In this document: one piece after another, positions 25,835-34,416 of the stretch
Numbering within the stretch: the stretch's first letter is position 1
How the letters are laid out: each line of letters starts with the position of its first letter
Assembly: GCF_950066645.1 (NCBI RefSeq)
Contig: NZ_CATMFB010000014.1
Location: 53,717 to 117,716, forward strand
Source of the DNA: an uncultured Thalassolituus sp.
Lineage (GTDB): Bacteria; Pseudomonadota; Gammaproteobacteria; Pseudomonadales; Oceanobacteraceae
DNA: 64,000 bases
Reading direction: 5' to 3'
Program-made: the position numbers and the translations under genes
The notes under the pieces: model-generated
What the model was told of the DNA's origin: nothing
The model's input: only the letters and a program-made list of their open reading frames with translations
The model's database searches: none

Positions 25835-26023
25835 GTGTCAGACCCGGACAATAAAGTGGTGGATTTCCGTTCTGCCGGTGAGAAGCACCGCCACGAACGC
25901 AGTCATCGTGAGAAAGAAGAGAAAGTCGAAGAGATGCGACAGCGCTTTGAAGGGGCGCTGCCAACGCGTAAAACTCCGGTTAAGGATTTTCTGCGCAAGA
26001 AAAAGGCCCGGAAGAAGCGCTGA
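25835..26023 (+). CDS. small basic hypothetical protein
   Basis: A 62-residue, very charged protein: DNKVVDFRSAGEKHRHERSHREKEEKVEEMRQRF, predicted helical, then TRKTPVKDFLRKKKARKKR. The strongly basic C-terminus suggests nucleic-acid or ribosome association, but no family function is known to me. A GTG start at 25835 is preceded by AGGGGGA with short (4-base) spacing. It is divergent from hrpB (80 bases) and directly abuts, stop to stop, the nsrR gene (TGA at 26021-26023, nsrR stop at 26024-26026) with no room for a terminator between them. Confidence 0.7.
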   Translation: MSDPDNKVVDFRSAGEKHRHERSHREKEEKVEEMRQRFEGALPTRKTPVKDFLRKKKARKKR

Positions 26024-26452
26024 TCAGCCGTTGCTGACCAGCAGGAGTTTCAGCGGTTCGTTGTCGCTGATGACATCTTCAAGGGTGTACTTATCAAGCA
26101 CCGCGAGGAAAGCCGCTTTCGCATCGGCCAGAACGCCTTTCAGACGGCAGGCGCGGGTGATGTGGCAAGCTTTCTCGGAGCAATCCAGGAGTTGCATGGG
26201 TTCGGTCTGGCGGATAAGTGCACCGATATTAATATCGACAGGCGCCATCTTCAGCTTCAGGCCGCCGTGTTTTCCCCGCAATGTATCGACGTAACCCAGC
26301 TGAGCAAGTTTGTTGACGACTTTCATCAGGTGATTACGGGAAATACCGAAGGTCTCTGAAATTTCTGCGGCGCTTATGATGCGGTCGTTTCCTTCCACAG
26401 AAAGCAGAATCAGTGATCGGAGTGCGTAGTCAGTAAAGCTGTTCAGTTGCAT
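26024..26452 (-). CDS. nsrR: nitric oxide-sensing repressor NsrR (Rrf2 family)
   Basis: A 142-residue Rrf2-family regulator with an N-terminal winged helix (MQLNSFTDYALRSLILL, then ISRNHLMKVVNKLAQLGYVDTLRGKHGGL) and the three-cysteine iron-sulfur motif DCSEKACHITRACRL. Cysteine spacing C-x5-C-x5-C and overall alignment fit NsrR rather than IscR. NsrR holds an Fe-S cluster that NO destroys, relieving repression of NO-detoxifying genes. No hmp, norVW or similar target lies beside it. No convincing NsrR box is visible in the 177-base gap before the divergent barrel gene. Confidence 0.88.
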   Translation of the reverse strand: MQLNSFTDYALRSLILLSVEGNDRIISAAEISETFGISRNHLMKVVNKLAQLGYVDTLRGKHGGLKLKMAPVDINIGALIRQTEPMQLLDCSEKACHITRACRLKGVLADAKAAFLAVLDKYTLEDVISDNEPLKLLLVSNG

Positions 26453-26629
26453 GCAACGTGCCTCTTGGTTTTAACCACAATAACGAAGGCCAGACGGCAA
26501 TGAAAGCCCCGTTTGGCGTTGATTGTCTTAAAGGTAGGCATTACCGGATCAGCGGTACCTCAGGTTTTTATGGACCAGTTACTCTATACTCTGGTTCAGA
26601 AATTTTAATAATAATGGAGACTTCACACT

Positions 26630-27607
26630 ATGAAGTACGCAGGGATTCTTGCCTTGCCTTTCCTGTTGAGCCCTCTGGCGCAGGCAGGTGTTGCAGAAAA
26701 ATATAACGGGCAGGTGGGTGCGGCGTATTCTGCAGCCGATATGGGCGATGATATGACCAGTGAAACCTCGACGGTGTCTGCCCGCTGGTACCCCAAGGGT
26801 GTGACTCTCAACAGCAGACTGCCTGCCTTCGAAATTGATCAACTTAACGGTGCATCGTACCTTTCGCTGCAGCACAATAGCGAAACGACAGAGCAGGATG
26901 CCCTGGACCTGGACGGCAGTACCCAGACGCTGTCTGGTCGCCTGGTGTTGCTGAACCGGAAGCTCTTTCTGGGGGCCAGTGCGGGCTCAATGTCAGCGGA
27001 CGGGGACAGCGTTTCAGGCTCGGCAGAGGCGGATGGCAATTCACTTGAACTGTCTCTGGGGGTCCGCACCGGGCAGCTGATTACGACGCTGTCGCGGGCT
27101 TCATCCACATCAGAGAGTGAAGCGTATGTTGGCGATGCAACGCCCACCCTTCACCTCGCAGATTACACCTACGATCTCTACGCTATTGCCGATGTCGACA
27201 GCAGTATCACCTCGCTTGGATTCAGCTGGGTCGACAGAACGCCAGACAACAGCGTCTATCTGATTGAGGCGAACTTCCATCAACTGTCACTCGATACCAG
27301 TCAGAGCAACGAGTTGTATGAGGTGTATACCAATCCTGAAACAGGGGAAAAAGACGCCCCTGAATTATACAGCCGGGAGGAGTTACTCCAGTCAGAGCAG
27401 ACTTACCTGGGTGCTGACCTGGCGGTGACGTATTTCGTGCAGCGTAATCTGGGAGTCACGGCAGGCTGGATGAGAATGCCGGGGCAGTCTCCCCAGGTCT
27501 TTGCTGAAGCAACTGTGCTTTTCGCGGATCGTTATGAACTGACGCCAGCGGTGGCGGTCGGCGAAGACACTCACCGGATGCTTCTGGGGGGCAAGGTTCG
27601 CTTCTGA
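26630..27607 (+). CDS. putative outer-membrane beta-barrel protein
   Basis: A 325-residue protein with a cleavable signal peptide (MKYAGILALPFLLSPLAQA, 19 residues). The mature sequence is rich in alternating polar/hydrophobic strands (LSGRLVLLNRKLFLGASAG, SLELSLGVRTGQLITTLS, TSLGFSWVDRTPDNSVYLIEANF). The C-terminal residue is Phe in GGKVRF, the signature recognised by the BAM machinery. No porin family is recognised by name. It lacks lipobox and membrane helices. It is transcribed alone, divergent from nsrR, and ends at a strong bidirectional terminator. A TATACT -10-like element occurs at 26585-26590 without a clear -35. Confidence 0.75.
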   Translation: MKYAGILALPFLLSPLAQAGVAEKYNGQVGAAYSAADMGDDMTSETSTVSARWYPKGVTLNSRLPAFEIDQLNGASYLSLQHNSETTEQDALDLDGSTQTLSGRLVLLNRKLFLGASAGSMSADGDSVSGSAEADGNSLELSLGVRTGQLITTLSRASSTSESEAYVGDATPTLHLADYTYDLYAIADVDSSITSLGFSWVDRTPDNSVYLIEANFHQLSLDTSQSNELYEVYTNPETGEKDAPELYSREELLQSEQTYLGADLAVTYFVQRNLGVTAGWMRMPGQSPQVFAEATVLFADRYELTPAVAVGEDTHRMLLGGKVRF

Positions 27608-27633
27608 TCGTTGAGTGTTCGTTTCTGACAGAC

Positions 27634-27665
27634 ACAAAAAAGCCGGCAATTGCCGGCTTTTTTGT
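27634..27665. terminator. bidirectional intrinsic terminator
   Basis: A 32-base perfect palindrome built on AAAAAA-GCCGGCAATTGCCGGC-TTTTTT, with ACA and TGT extending it. It lies between the convergent barrel and fabG genes and works on either strand. Confidence 0.92.
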
Positions 27666-27731
27666 CTGAGACGGAGCTTGATTAAGCTCCGTCAAAGCTG
27701 AGTCGCTTACGCGCTAATACAGCTGTGTCGC

Positions 27732-29150
27732 TTATGCGCCAACCAGAGACTGACCACATACGCGGACAACGTTACCCGTCACACCGTTAGATGCTGGGTT
27801 ACCGAAGAACGCGATGGTTTCAGCGACGTCCACTGGCTTACCGCCCTGAGACAGAGAGTTCAGGCGACGGCCAACTTCACGGGTCATGAACGGAATTGCA
27901 TCAGTCATCTGAGTTTCGATGAAGCCTGGAGCAACCGCGTTGATGGTGATGCCTTTCTCAGCCAGAACCGGAGCCATGTACTGAACGTAACCGATAACAC
28001 CCGCTTTAGAGGCTGCGTAGTTGGTCTGACCAACCTGACCTGCAATACCATTCATTGAAGATACACAAACGATGCTTGCGCCCTTGTTGATGGTGTTGTT
28101 AGCGATCAGCGCATCGTTGATGTGCTCTTCCGCCAGCAGGTTGATGTCGATGGTCATGTTCCACCAGTGCTCAGGCATGTTCGCGAGCATCTTGTCGCGG
28201 GTAACACCAGCGTTGTGAACGATCAGATCGCCACCGCCCAGTTCTTTCAGCTTGTCTGAAATCTGCTGAGGTGCTTCTGCTGAAGAGATGTCAGCCAGCA
28301 GCATTTCGCCACCGATTTCAGCCATAACGCGTGTCAGATCTGCTTCCGCTGGTGGAATGTCCAGACCAACAACTTTAGCGCCGTCACGTGCCAGAGTACG
28401 GGCGATTGCTTCACCGATACCACGCGCTGCACCAGTCACCAGAGCGACTTTGCCAGCCAGAGGCTTGTGCCAGTCTGGGTAAGTGTTCGCATCTGCTTTA
28501 GACACAGTCAGGATCTGACCGTCCATGTAGGCAGACTTGGCAGAAATAACGAAACGGAACGCAGAGTCCATGTTCGCTTCAGCGCCTTCTTCGACGTATA
28601 CAGAAGTAGCGTTAGCAGACTTCTTACCGATTTCTTTCGCAACAGAACGGGTGAAACCTTCCAGCGCGCGCATAGCCGCTGCCTGTTCACCAGTTTTTGC
28701 TTTCATGTGTGGGCGACCCAGAACGATCACACGACCGTTGCTGTTCAGCTGACGCATGACTGGGTTGAAGAAGTAATACAGCTGGTTCAGGTCAGCACCG
28801 CTTTCGAAACCAGACGCGTCGAAAACGAGCGCATCGAACTTCTCAGACATACCTTTCTTGGTTTCAACGCCGATAGCGCGTACACCGGCTTTATCAGCAG
28901 CGGCCAGAATGTCTGCAGCAGTTTTAGCAGCCGCTGGGAAGTATACGGTTGCTTTTGAATCTTTCAGGTTGCGCATCAGGTCGTTCAGCAGCGCACCGCC
29001 TTTGCTGGTACCGATCAGAACCTTACCTTCAAAGTAAGTTTCCTGATTCGGGTTGTAACGCTTCAGGGCGATAGGTGTTGGCAGACCTACATTCTTCAGC
29101 AGGCTGCGGCCCAGGTTGTTGTTCAGCAGTGTTTCGTAAAAGTTGCTCAT
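27732..29150 (-). CDS. two-domain 3-oxoacyl-[ACP] reductase (high-molecular-weight FabG, FabG4-like)
   Basis: A 472-residue short-chain dehydrogenase with an extra degenerate Rossmann-like N-terminal half (about 1-215) and a catalytic C-terminal half: cofactor loop TGAARGIG (about 235), HNAGVTRD, Ser in VSSMNG, and YAASK, then the APGFIETQMT loop. It probably reduces 3-oxoacyl-ACP/CoA with NAD(P)H. FabG4-type proteins have this two-domain layout and often sit beside a thiolase, as here with a divergent FadI-like gene. Codons are strongly biased to a few preferred forms, suggesting high expression. It is not the fatty-acid synthesis cluster fabG, which is about 245 residues. Confidence 0.92.
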   Translation of the reverse strand: MSNFYETLLNNNLGRSLLKNVGLPTPIALKRYNPNQETYFEGKVLIGTSKGGALLNDLMRNLKDSKATVYFPAAAKTAADILAAADKAGVRAIGVETKKGMSEKFDALVFDASGFESGADLNQLYYFFNPVMRQLNSNGRVIVLGRPHMKAKTGEQAAAMRALEGFTRSVAKEIGKKSANATSVYVEEGAEANMDSAFRFVISAKSAYMDGQILTVSKADANTYPDWHKPLAGKVALVTGAARGIGEAIARTLARDGAKVVGLDIPPAEADLTRVMAEIGGEMLLADISSAEAPQQISDKLKELGGGDLIVHNAGVTRDKMLANMPEHWWNMTIDINLLAEEHINDALIANNTINKGASIVCVSSMNGIAGQVGQTNYAASKAGVIGYVQYMAPVLAEKGITINAVAPGFIETQMTDAIPFMTREVGRRLNSLSQGGKPVDVAETIAFFGNPASNGVTGNVVRVCGQSLVGA

Positions 29151-29420
29151 GGTCCGTTCCGTTCGTTTTTGCCGTTTTGGGTTACGGGATTTGATACTTG
29201 GATCACATCGGCGCGATGTACAGCGCCGGAAGGTAGCAGATTACACCAGTATTCATAACCCCTGAAATTGACTTTCGACATGGTCGCCGGTGTCACTTCA
29301 GCCAATGCCGGACTGTACAGGATCATTAGACTGCGCAGCACTGGGCAGAAGATTGTGATATTTTGCGTTCTGCCGCATTTATGGCAAGCAGCTATTTACA
29401 GTTACAGACAGGATTTAGAC

Positions 29421-30716
29421 ATGACTCAGACAGTTCGTCGCGTCGCTATCATTGGCGGCAACCGTATCCCGTTCGCACGTTCTAACACTGCGTACTCGTA
29501 TTCCTCTAACCAGGACATGCTGACTGCAGCACTGAATGGTCTGGTTAACCGTTACAACCTGCAAGGTGAGCGTATCGGTGAATTCATCGCTGGTGCCGTT
29601 ATTAAGCACAGCCGCGACTTCAACCTGGCACGTGAAACCGTTCTGAGCACCGCTCTGGACGCACAGACTCCGGGCACTGACATCCAGCAGGCATGTGGCA
29701 CTGGTCTGCAGGCACTGATGATGGCTGCTAACAAGATTGCTCTGGGTCACATTGACTCTGCAATCGCTGGTGGTTCTGACACGACTTCTGATGCACCTAT
29801 CGGTGTCAGTGAAGGTCTGCGTAAGATCCTGCTGGAAGCAAACCGTAAGAAGACCACCAAAGAGAAGCTGGCTCAGCTGGCTAAGATCCGTCCTAAGCAC
29901 CTGGCGCCACTGATTCCACGTAACGGTGAGCCACGCACTGGTCTGTCTATGGGCGATCACACTGAAATCACTGTGAAAGAGTGGGGCATCACCCGCGAAG
30001 AGCAGGACGAAATCGCATTCAACAGCCACAAGAATCTGCTGGCTGCCTACGATCGTGGTTTCTTCGACGACCTGATCACTCCGTTCCAGGGTCTGGAAAA
30101 AGACAACCTGGCACGTACTCCAGACATGGAAAAACTGAAGACCCTGAAGCCTGCTTTCGACAAGAAATCAGGTAAAGGTACTCTGACTGCAGCTAACTCA
30201 TCTGCACTGACCGACGGTGCGTCTGTTGTACTGCTGGCGTCTGAAGAGTGGGCGAAAGAGCACAACCTGCCTGTTAAGGCGTACTTGTCGTTCTACGAAA
30301 CTGCGTCTGTCGACTTCTTCGGCAAAGACGGTAACAAGCAGAAAGAAGGTCTGCTGATGGCGCCTGCGTATGCAGTACCACGTATGCTGAAGCGTGCTGG
30401 TATCACTCTGCAGGACTTCGATTTCTACGAAATCCATGAAGCATTCGCTGGTGTTGTAGCTTCAACTCTGAAAGCGTGGGAAGACGAGAAGTTCTGTAAA
30501 GAGCGTCTGGGTCTGGATGCGCCTCTGGGCAGCATCGACCGCAGCAAGCTGAATGTAAACGGTTCTTCCATTGCTACTGGTCACCCATTTGCGGCGACTG
30601 GTGGACGTATCGTGGCTTCCCTGGCCAAGATGCTGGAAGAAAAGGGCTCAGGCCGTGGCCTCATCTCCATCTGTGCTGCAGGTGGTCAGGGTGTGGTTGC
30701 TATCCTCGAGCGCTGA
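29421..30716 (+). CDS. acetyl-CoA C-acyltransferase (thiolase), FadI-like
   Basis: A 431-residue thiolase. The nucleophile Cys lies in QQACGTGLQALMMAANKI (about residue 93), the His block is NVNGSSIATGHPFAATGGR, and the second Cys lies in CAAGGQGV near the C-terminus. It catalyses thiolytic cleavage of 3-oxoacyl-CoA in beta-oxidation, or the reverse condensation. Length and EIHEAFAG suit FadI/trifunctional-type thiolases. The ATG at 29421 is preferred (AGGA 8 bases upstream); the frame is open 51 codons further up without homology. Divergent from the two-domain FabG across 270 bases. Like that gene it has strongly biased codons. A paired thiolase/FabG layout occurs in Pseudomonas. Confidence 0.92.
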   Translation: MTQTVRRVAIIGGNRIPFARSNTAYSYSSNQDMLTAALNGLVNRYNLQGERIGEFIAGAVIKHSRDFNLARETVLSTALDAQTPGTDIQQACGTGLQALMMAANKIALGHIDSAIAGGSDTTSDAPIGVSEGLRKILLEANRKKTTKEKLAQLAKIRPKHLAPLIPRNGEPRTGLSMGDHTEITVKEWGITREEQDEIAFNSHKNLLAAYDRGFFDDLITPFQGLEKDNLARTPDMEKLKTLKPAFDKKSGKGTLTAANSSALTDGASVVLLASEEWAKEHNLPVKAYLSFYETASVDFFGKDGNKQKEGLLMAPAYAVPRMLKRAGITLQDFDFYEIHEAFAGVVASTLKAWEDEKFCKERLGLDAPLGSIDRSKLNVNGSSIATGHPFAATGGRIVASLAKMLEEKGSGRGLISICAAGGQGVVAILER

Positions 30717-30772
30717 TCTGCTTTGCAGGCCCACCTCCTGCAATAAAGACCCTTTGCCGTAAGGCACTCAAA

Positions 30773-30796
30773 CCCCGCTCCCCAGCGGGGTTTTTT
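30773..30796 (+). terminator. intrinsic terminator of the thiolase gene
   Basis: CCCCGCT-cccc-AGCGGGG stem followed by six T, 56 bases after the stop. Confidence 0.92.
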
Positions 30797-30805
30797 ATTT
30801 CCTGA

Positions 30806-30834
30806 GAATGGATCCCCGCGTTCGCGAGGATGAC
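30806..30834. repeat. REP-like palindromic dispersed-repeat candidate
   Basis: The stretch reads GGATCCCCGCGTTCGCGAGG followed by ATGAC. On the other strand this has the GTCATCC(C/T)CGCG...CGGGGATCCA form of a small extragenic palindrome found in many copies in diverse proteobacteria. It lies between a terminator and rlmF, as such elements do. No second copy was noticed in the window. Confidence 0.5.
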
Positions 30835-30842
30835 AGGATCCG

Positions 30843-31730
30843 CTACCTGAAGGTCCAGGCAATGATCCGGGTGATCTTCTTCCCCTGTACCATTTCAATT
30901 TCGCGGATATCGGTGGCCTTTAACTTTGTCAGCTGTTTTTTCAGCGGCTTCAGGGTGTCAGATTTCGACACCAGACTGGTAAACCAGCCAACCTGGCGGG
31001 CAAATAACAGGCTCTCTTTTGCCATCTTTTTCAGAAAAAGCGCTTCGCCACCGTTACACCAGAGTTCGTTTTCCATTCCACCAAAATTCAGTGAGGTGTT
31101 TGCCGCTTTGTCGCCGCGGTTTCTTGCCAGCCCTGACGCCTTCCGTACGGCACTTGCGCGTGCTTCATCAGCAGAGGCGTGGAAGGGTGGGTTACAGACG
31201 GTCACCTCGAAATATTCATCCGGCTGAATAATGTTTGAAAACATCACGTGTTTGTCGGGCTGCAAACGAAGCTCACACAGGGGCTGAAGCTCCGGATTAT
31301 TTTTTAAAATAGCCTTAACGTTTGCCAGTGAGTCCGGACTGATATCTGCGCCAACGCATTCCCAGCCGTACACGCTGCTGGCCAGCAGTGGATAGATTCC
31401 GTTTGCCCCTGTGCCGACGTCCAGCATTCTGATGGTTTTCGCTGAAGTCGTTTCGGCAACAAGGTCGGCCACATAATGGATATAATCGACACGGCCCGGA
31501 ATCGGCGGACAGAGAGCACCTTCCGGAATACTCCAGCCTTTGATGTTATAGCTGTCAGCCAGCAGAGCTGTATTCAGCGCGGTTACCGCGCTGGCATCTG
31601 AGAAATCGATGCCTGATGCCCCATGGCCATTGTCCCTTAGGTGCGCGTTGAGAGGCGGATGACTTTTTCCTAGCTGCGGAAACGAATACCCGTTTTTATG
31701 CTTGTTCCTGGGGTGAAGTGCTTTGCTCAT
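30843..31730 (-). CDS. rlmF: 23S rRNA (adenine1618-N6)-methyltransferase RlmF
   Basis: A 295-residue SAM-dependent methyltransferase that methylates A1618 of 23S rRNA. Diagnostic blocks are LHPRNKHKNGYSFPQL at the N-terminus, SGIDFSDASAVTALNTALL, CPPIPGRVDYIHYVADL, the SAM loop MLDVGTGANGIYPLLA, and the catalytic CNPPFHASADEA. The C-terminus has GWFTSLVSKSDTL. Length matches E. coli RlmF (YbiN). It stands alone, convergent to the thiolase unit and divergent from the GFA gene. Confidence 0.95.
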   Translation of the reverse strand: MSKALHPRNKHKNGYSFPQLGKSHPPLNAHLRDNGHGASGIDFSDASAVTALNTALLADSYNIKGWSIPEGALCPPIPGRVDYIHYVADLVAETTSAKTIRMLDVGTGANGIYPLLASSVYGWECVGADISPDSLANVKAILKNNPELQPLCELRLQPDKHVMFSNIIQPDEYFEVTVCNPPFHASADEARASAVRKASGLARNRGDKAANTSLNFGGMENELWCNGGEALFLKKMAKESLLFARQVGWFTSLVSKSDTLKPLKKQLTKLKATDIREIEMVQGKKITRIIAWTFR

Positions 31731-31847
31731 TACTGATCTGAACGTGTTGGAAGTATTGCGCAGTATACCTTCGAGTATTTCTCAGTGGCAGGCGCAGAAG
31801 CCTGCTGTTACTTTGAAGAGTAAACAATATCAGGAGGGGGCATCCCT

Positions 31848-32252
31848 ATGTCAGACTTTCATGAAGGATCCTGCCTCTGCGGCAGTGTCGCCTACGAAGT
31901 AGCAGGCTCGTTCAAAGCGTTTTATCTCTGTCATTGCTCGCGGTGTCAGAAAGACTCAGGGTCTGCACACGCGGCTAATCTCTTTGCTCCGGGCGCTCGC
32001 CTTACCTGGATCAAAGGTGCGGAGGAAGTCACTACTTATCGCCATGAAGGAACTCTCCATACTCGCAGTTTTTGCCAGAGTTGCGGTTCAGCAATGCCTG
32101 TTGAAATGAGCGAAATCAATGCCCTGGTCGTGCCTGCGGGAAGCCTCAATACGAAGGTTCCGATCGCAGCAACGGCCCGTATATACATGGCAGATGCTGC
32201 ACATTGGATATCAGCTATTCATGCTACGCCGGAGTTTCCCGCTCTCCCTTAG
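31848..32252 (+). CDS. GFA-family zinc protein (glutathione-dependent formaldehyde-activating enzyme-like)
   Basis: A 134-residue protein with the GFA cysteine pattern: EGSCLCGSVAYEV, CHCSRCQKDSGS and FCQSCGSAMPVE, which bind structural and catalytic zinc. The name-giving enzyme forms S-hydroxymethylglutathione, but most bacterial members have unknown substrates, so function should not be taken from the name. A strong ribosome binding site (AGGAGGGGG) lies 8 bases upstream. The following DUF1348 gene begins 103 bases downstream on the same strand. Confidence 0.9.
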   Translation: MSDFHEGSCLCGSVAYEVAGSFKAFYLCHCSRCQKDSGSAHAANLFAPGARLTWIKGAEEVTTYRHEGTLHTRSFCQSCGSAMPVEMSEINALVVPAGSLNTKVPIAATARIYMADAAHWISAIHATPEFPALP

Positions 32253-32355
32253 ATGTGTGATGGGGCTTATGACATTTCCGACGATTGACCTCTGCTCTTG
32301 ACCTGCTACGTGGCTGCGGCATGCTGAGTTTAACTATGAAAAATGAGAACGGATC

Positions 32356-32835
32356 ATGACCACTGCCACAGAATCCCGACCGCCATTTCCTCCGTTTGAT
32401 GCAGAAAGCGCTGCTAAAAAAGTGCGCATGGCCGAAGACGGCTGGAATGGACGAGATCCTCAGAAGGTCGCGCTGGCTTATACCCCCGACAGCGTCTGGC
32501 GAAACCGAGCGGAGTTTATTTCCGGGCGGGAGGACATTGCTGAATTTCTCACCCGTAAATGGAATCGTGAATTGGAGTATCGCCTGATCAAAGAGCTGTG
32601 GGCCTTTCACGAAAATCGCATTGCTGTACGTTTTGCTTATGAGTGGTGTGATGATTCCGGTAACTGGTATCGCTCGTATGGCAACGAGAACTGGGAGTTC
32701 AGTGCTGAAGGGCTGATGCAGCGACGTATTGCCAGCATTAATGATCAGCCGATTTCTGAGTCAGAGCGGAAATTTCACTGGCCACAGGGGCGTCGCCCTG
32801 ATGATCACCCGGGGCTGTCTGAATTAGGCTTATAA
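32356..32835 (+). CDS. DUF1348 (SnoaL/NTF2-like) protein
   Basis: A 159-residue protein of the DUF1348 group in the NTF2/SnoaL fold: [39 protein letters not shown], then [37 protein letters not shown] and [10 protein letters not shown]. This is one compact cone-shaped alpha+beta domain with a hydrophobic pocket. Catalytic role unknown in the family. No signal peptide. It may share a transcript with the GFA gene upstream, since no hairpin terminator is seen between them. Confidence 0.88.
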   Translation: MTTATESRPPFPPFDAESAAKKVRMAEDGWNGRDPQKVALAYTPDSVWRNRAEFISGREDIAEFLTRKWNRELEYRLIKELWAFHENRIAVRFAYEWCDDSGNWYRSYGNENWEFSAEGLMQRRIASINDQPISESERKFHWPQGRRPDDHPGLSELGL

Positions 32836-32936
32836 TAGAGATATTGCTCGTGCTGCTTAGATTGGTTGTCTGATCCTCACTTTGGATCAGGAATGTCAGG
32901 GCCGGGGACTCAAATACTATTTTCGACGGACGCAGA

Positions 32937-34142
32937 ATGAATGCCACGGCTAAATGGCTCGCGCTGATTTCCCTGTATCTTGTGCAGGGGTTACCCCACG
33001 GTTTTTTCGGGCAGGCGATGCCTGTATTGCTGAGGGAGCAGGGGGTAGATCTACGCTCAATCGGCCTGATGTCTCTGGTCGCCTTACCCTGGGCGCTGAA
33101 ATTTATCTGGGCACCTCTGCTTGATCGTTACACCCTCTGGCCCGGTGAATATCGTCGTAGTTGGATTCTGTTGATGAATTACAGCGCGGTCAGTCTTCTT
33201 GTGGTTCTGTCTTTTGTGCCGTTTGAGTGGCTGGTCAGCGACGGTGTACTGCTGATCGCACTGACTCTGATGGCCATCAATGTGCTGGTTGCAACACAGG
33301 ATATCGCCACCGACGCCACGGCCGTCGAGAACCTGCGCCCGGCTGAACGGGGGTTAGGTAACGGCATTCAGGTGGGGGGTTATCGCGTCGGTATGGTGCT
33401 GGCAGGCGGTGGCCTGGTGTCTGTGTTTACCTTTATGGGCTGGCAGATGTCATTGCTTACACTGGCGGCGCTGATGGCGCTGGGCACTCTGCCGCTCTGG
33501 CTGTGGAAGCCGAGGCAGCACACCGTCTCAGACACAGGGGCGTGGTCGCAGTGGCTGGGGTTTTTCCGTCTGAAGGGCGCGGGTATCTGGCTCTTACTTA
33601 TTCTCGTTTATAAATTTGGTGATGCATTCGGAACGCAGATGCTGCGGCCCTATCTGTCGGATCAGGGCATTACTCTGGAACAGATGGGCCTGCTGTTGGG
33701 CACGGGCGGTTTTGTCGCGGGGCTTGGCGGTGCGTTACTGGGGGGTTGGTTAACCGGGCGCATGTATCGCGGGACGGCAGTGGCTCTGTTTCTGGCACTC
33801 GAAGGGTTGGCGCTCTGCACGTATCTGTTTGTTTCGCCTGAACAGATGTCGCTGGTGTGGCTGGCGGTTATCGCCGAGCACATCACCGGCGGCATGGCGA
33901 CGGCGGCGTTGTTTACCGTGATGATGGATCGTTGTCGTGAGCACTCTGAAGGCGGCGATTACGCCCTTCAGAGCTGTCTGGTTATCATCAGCGGCATGGT
34001 CGCCGGTTCACTGTCGGGGTATAGTGCCGCAGAATTCGGCTATGCCACTCATTTTGTGATTGCTGCCGGTCTGTGCTGGCTTGCCTGCGGGGTAGTGCTT
34101 GCTGCAGCCCGGAAGCAACTGTTTTTCAAGAGAGCTGTATGA
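32937..34142 (+). CDS. MFS transporter (AmpG/siderophore-uptake-like)
   Basis: A 401-residue membrane protein with about 12 hydrophobic segments. The N-terminal block LISLYLVQGLPHGFFGQAMPVLLREQGVDLRSIGLMSL and the ALPWALKFIWAPLLDRY motif after helix 2 match the AmpG-like branch of the major facilitator superfamily, which includes muropeptide and ferric-siderophore permeases. ATQDIATDATAVENL is another branch mark. The substrate cannot be set from sequence; no muropeptide or siderophore genes are near. The stop overlaps the tusA start as ATGA (34139-34142), so the two are co-translated, an unusual partnership. Confidence 0.88.
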   Translation: MNATAKWLALISLYLVQGLPHGFFGQAMPVLLREQGVDLRSIGLMSLVALPWALKFIWAPLLDRYTLWPGEYRRSWILLMNYSAVSLLVVLSFVPFEWLVSDGVLLIALTLMAINVLVATQDIATDATAVENLRPAERGLGNGIQVGGYRVGMVLAGGGLVSVFTFMGWQMSLLTLAALMALGTLPLWLWKPRQHTVSDTGAWSQWLGFFRLKGAGIWLLLILVYKFGDAFGTQMLRPYLSDQGITLEQMGLLLGTGGFVAGLGGALLGGWLTGRMYRGTAVALFLALEGLALCTYLFVSPEQMSLVWLAVIAEHITGGMATAALFTVMMDRCREHSEGGDYALQSCLVIISGMVAGSLSGYSAAEFGYATHFVIAAGLCWLACGVVLAAARKQLFFKRAV

Positions 34143-34384
34143 GCAATATTGCACAAACTCTGGATGCCCGTGGGCTGTTCTGTCCCGAGCCAGTGATGCT
34201 ACTGCATAAGGTTATGGACGATGCGAACGTCGGTGATGTGATCGAAGTGCTGGCGACGGATCCCACGACGGTTAAAGATTTTATTCGTTTCTGTGCCTTT
34301 CTGAGTCATGAGCTGATGGTGCATGACGAGAAAGACGGCGAGTTGCGGTTTCTGATCCGCAAAGGCGAAGAAGAGGAAGAATAA
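34139..34384 (+). CDS. tusA: sulfurtransferase TusA family protein
   Basis: An 81-residue TusA-family protein: LDARGLFCPEPVMLLHKVMDD with the persulfide-carrying Cys15 in the CPxP motif, then GDVIEVLATDPTTVKDFIRFC. In E. coli TusA takes sulfur from IscS and passes it to TusBCD for 2-thiouridine in tRNA. The length and single family domain favour true TusA over YeeD-type paralogues. An acidic tail (KGEEEEE) ends it. Translationally coupled to the preceding MFS gene. A GC hairpin follows the stop. Confidence 0.9.
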   Translation: MSNIAQTLDARGLFCPEPVMLLHKVMDDANVGDVIEVLATDPTTVKDFIRFCAFLSHELMVHDEKDGELRFLIRKGEEEEE

Positions 34385-34385
34385 A

Positions 34386-34406
34386 CCGGGCAGAGGTTCT
34401 GCCCGG
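34386..34406. terminator. hairpin between convergent tusA and DUF349 gene
   Basis: Perfect 9-base stem CCGGGCAGA-ggt-TCTGCCCGG one base after the tusA stop. It lacks a T-run on either side, so intrinsic termination is uncertain. Confidence 0.55.
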
Positions 34407-34416
34407 CTGATCAGTA

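Noticed and set aside
26458..26706. 82-codon frame before the barrel gene
   Set aside because: It overlaps the start and signal peptide of the barrel protein in another frame and its translation is not protein-like.
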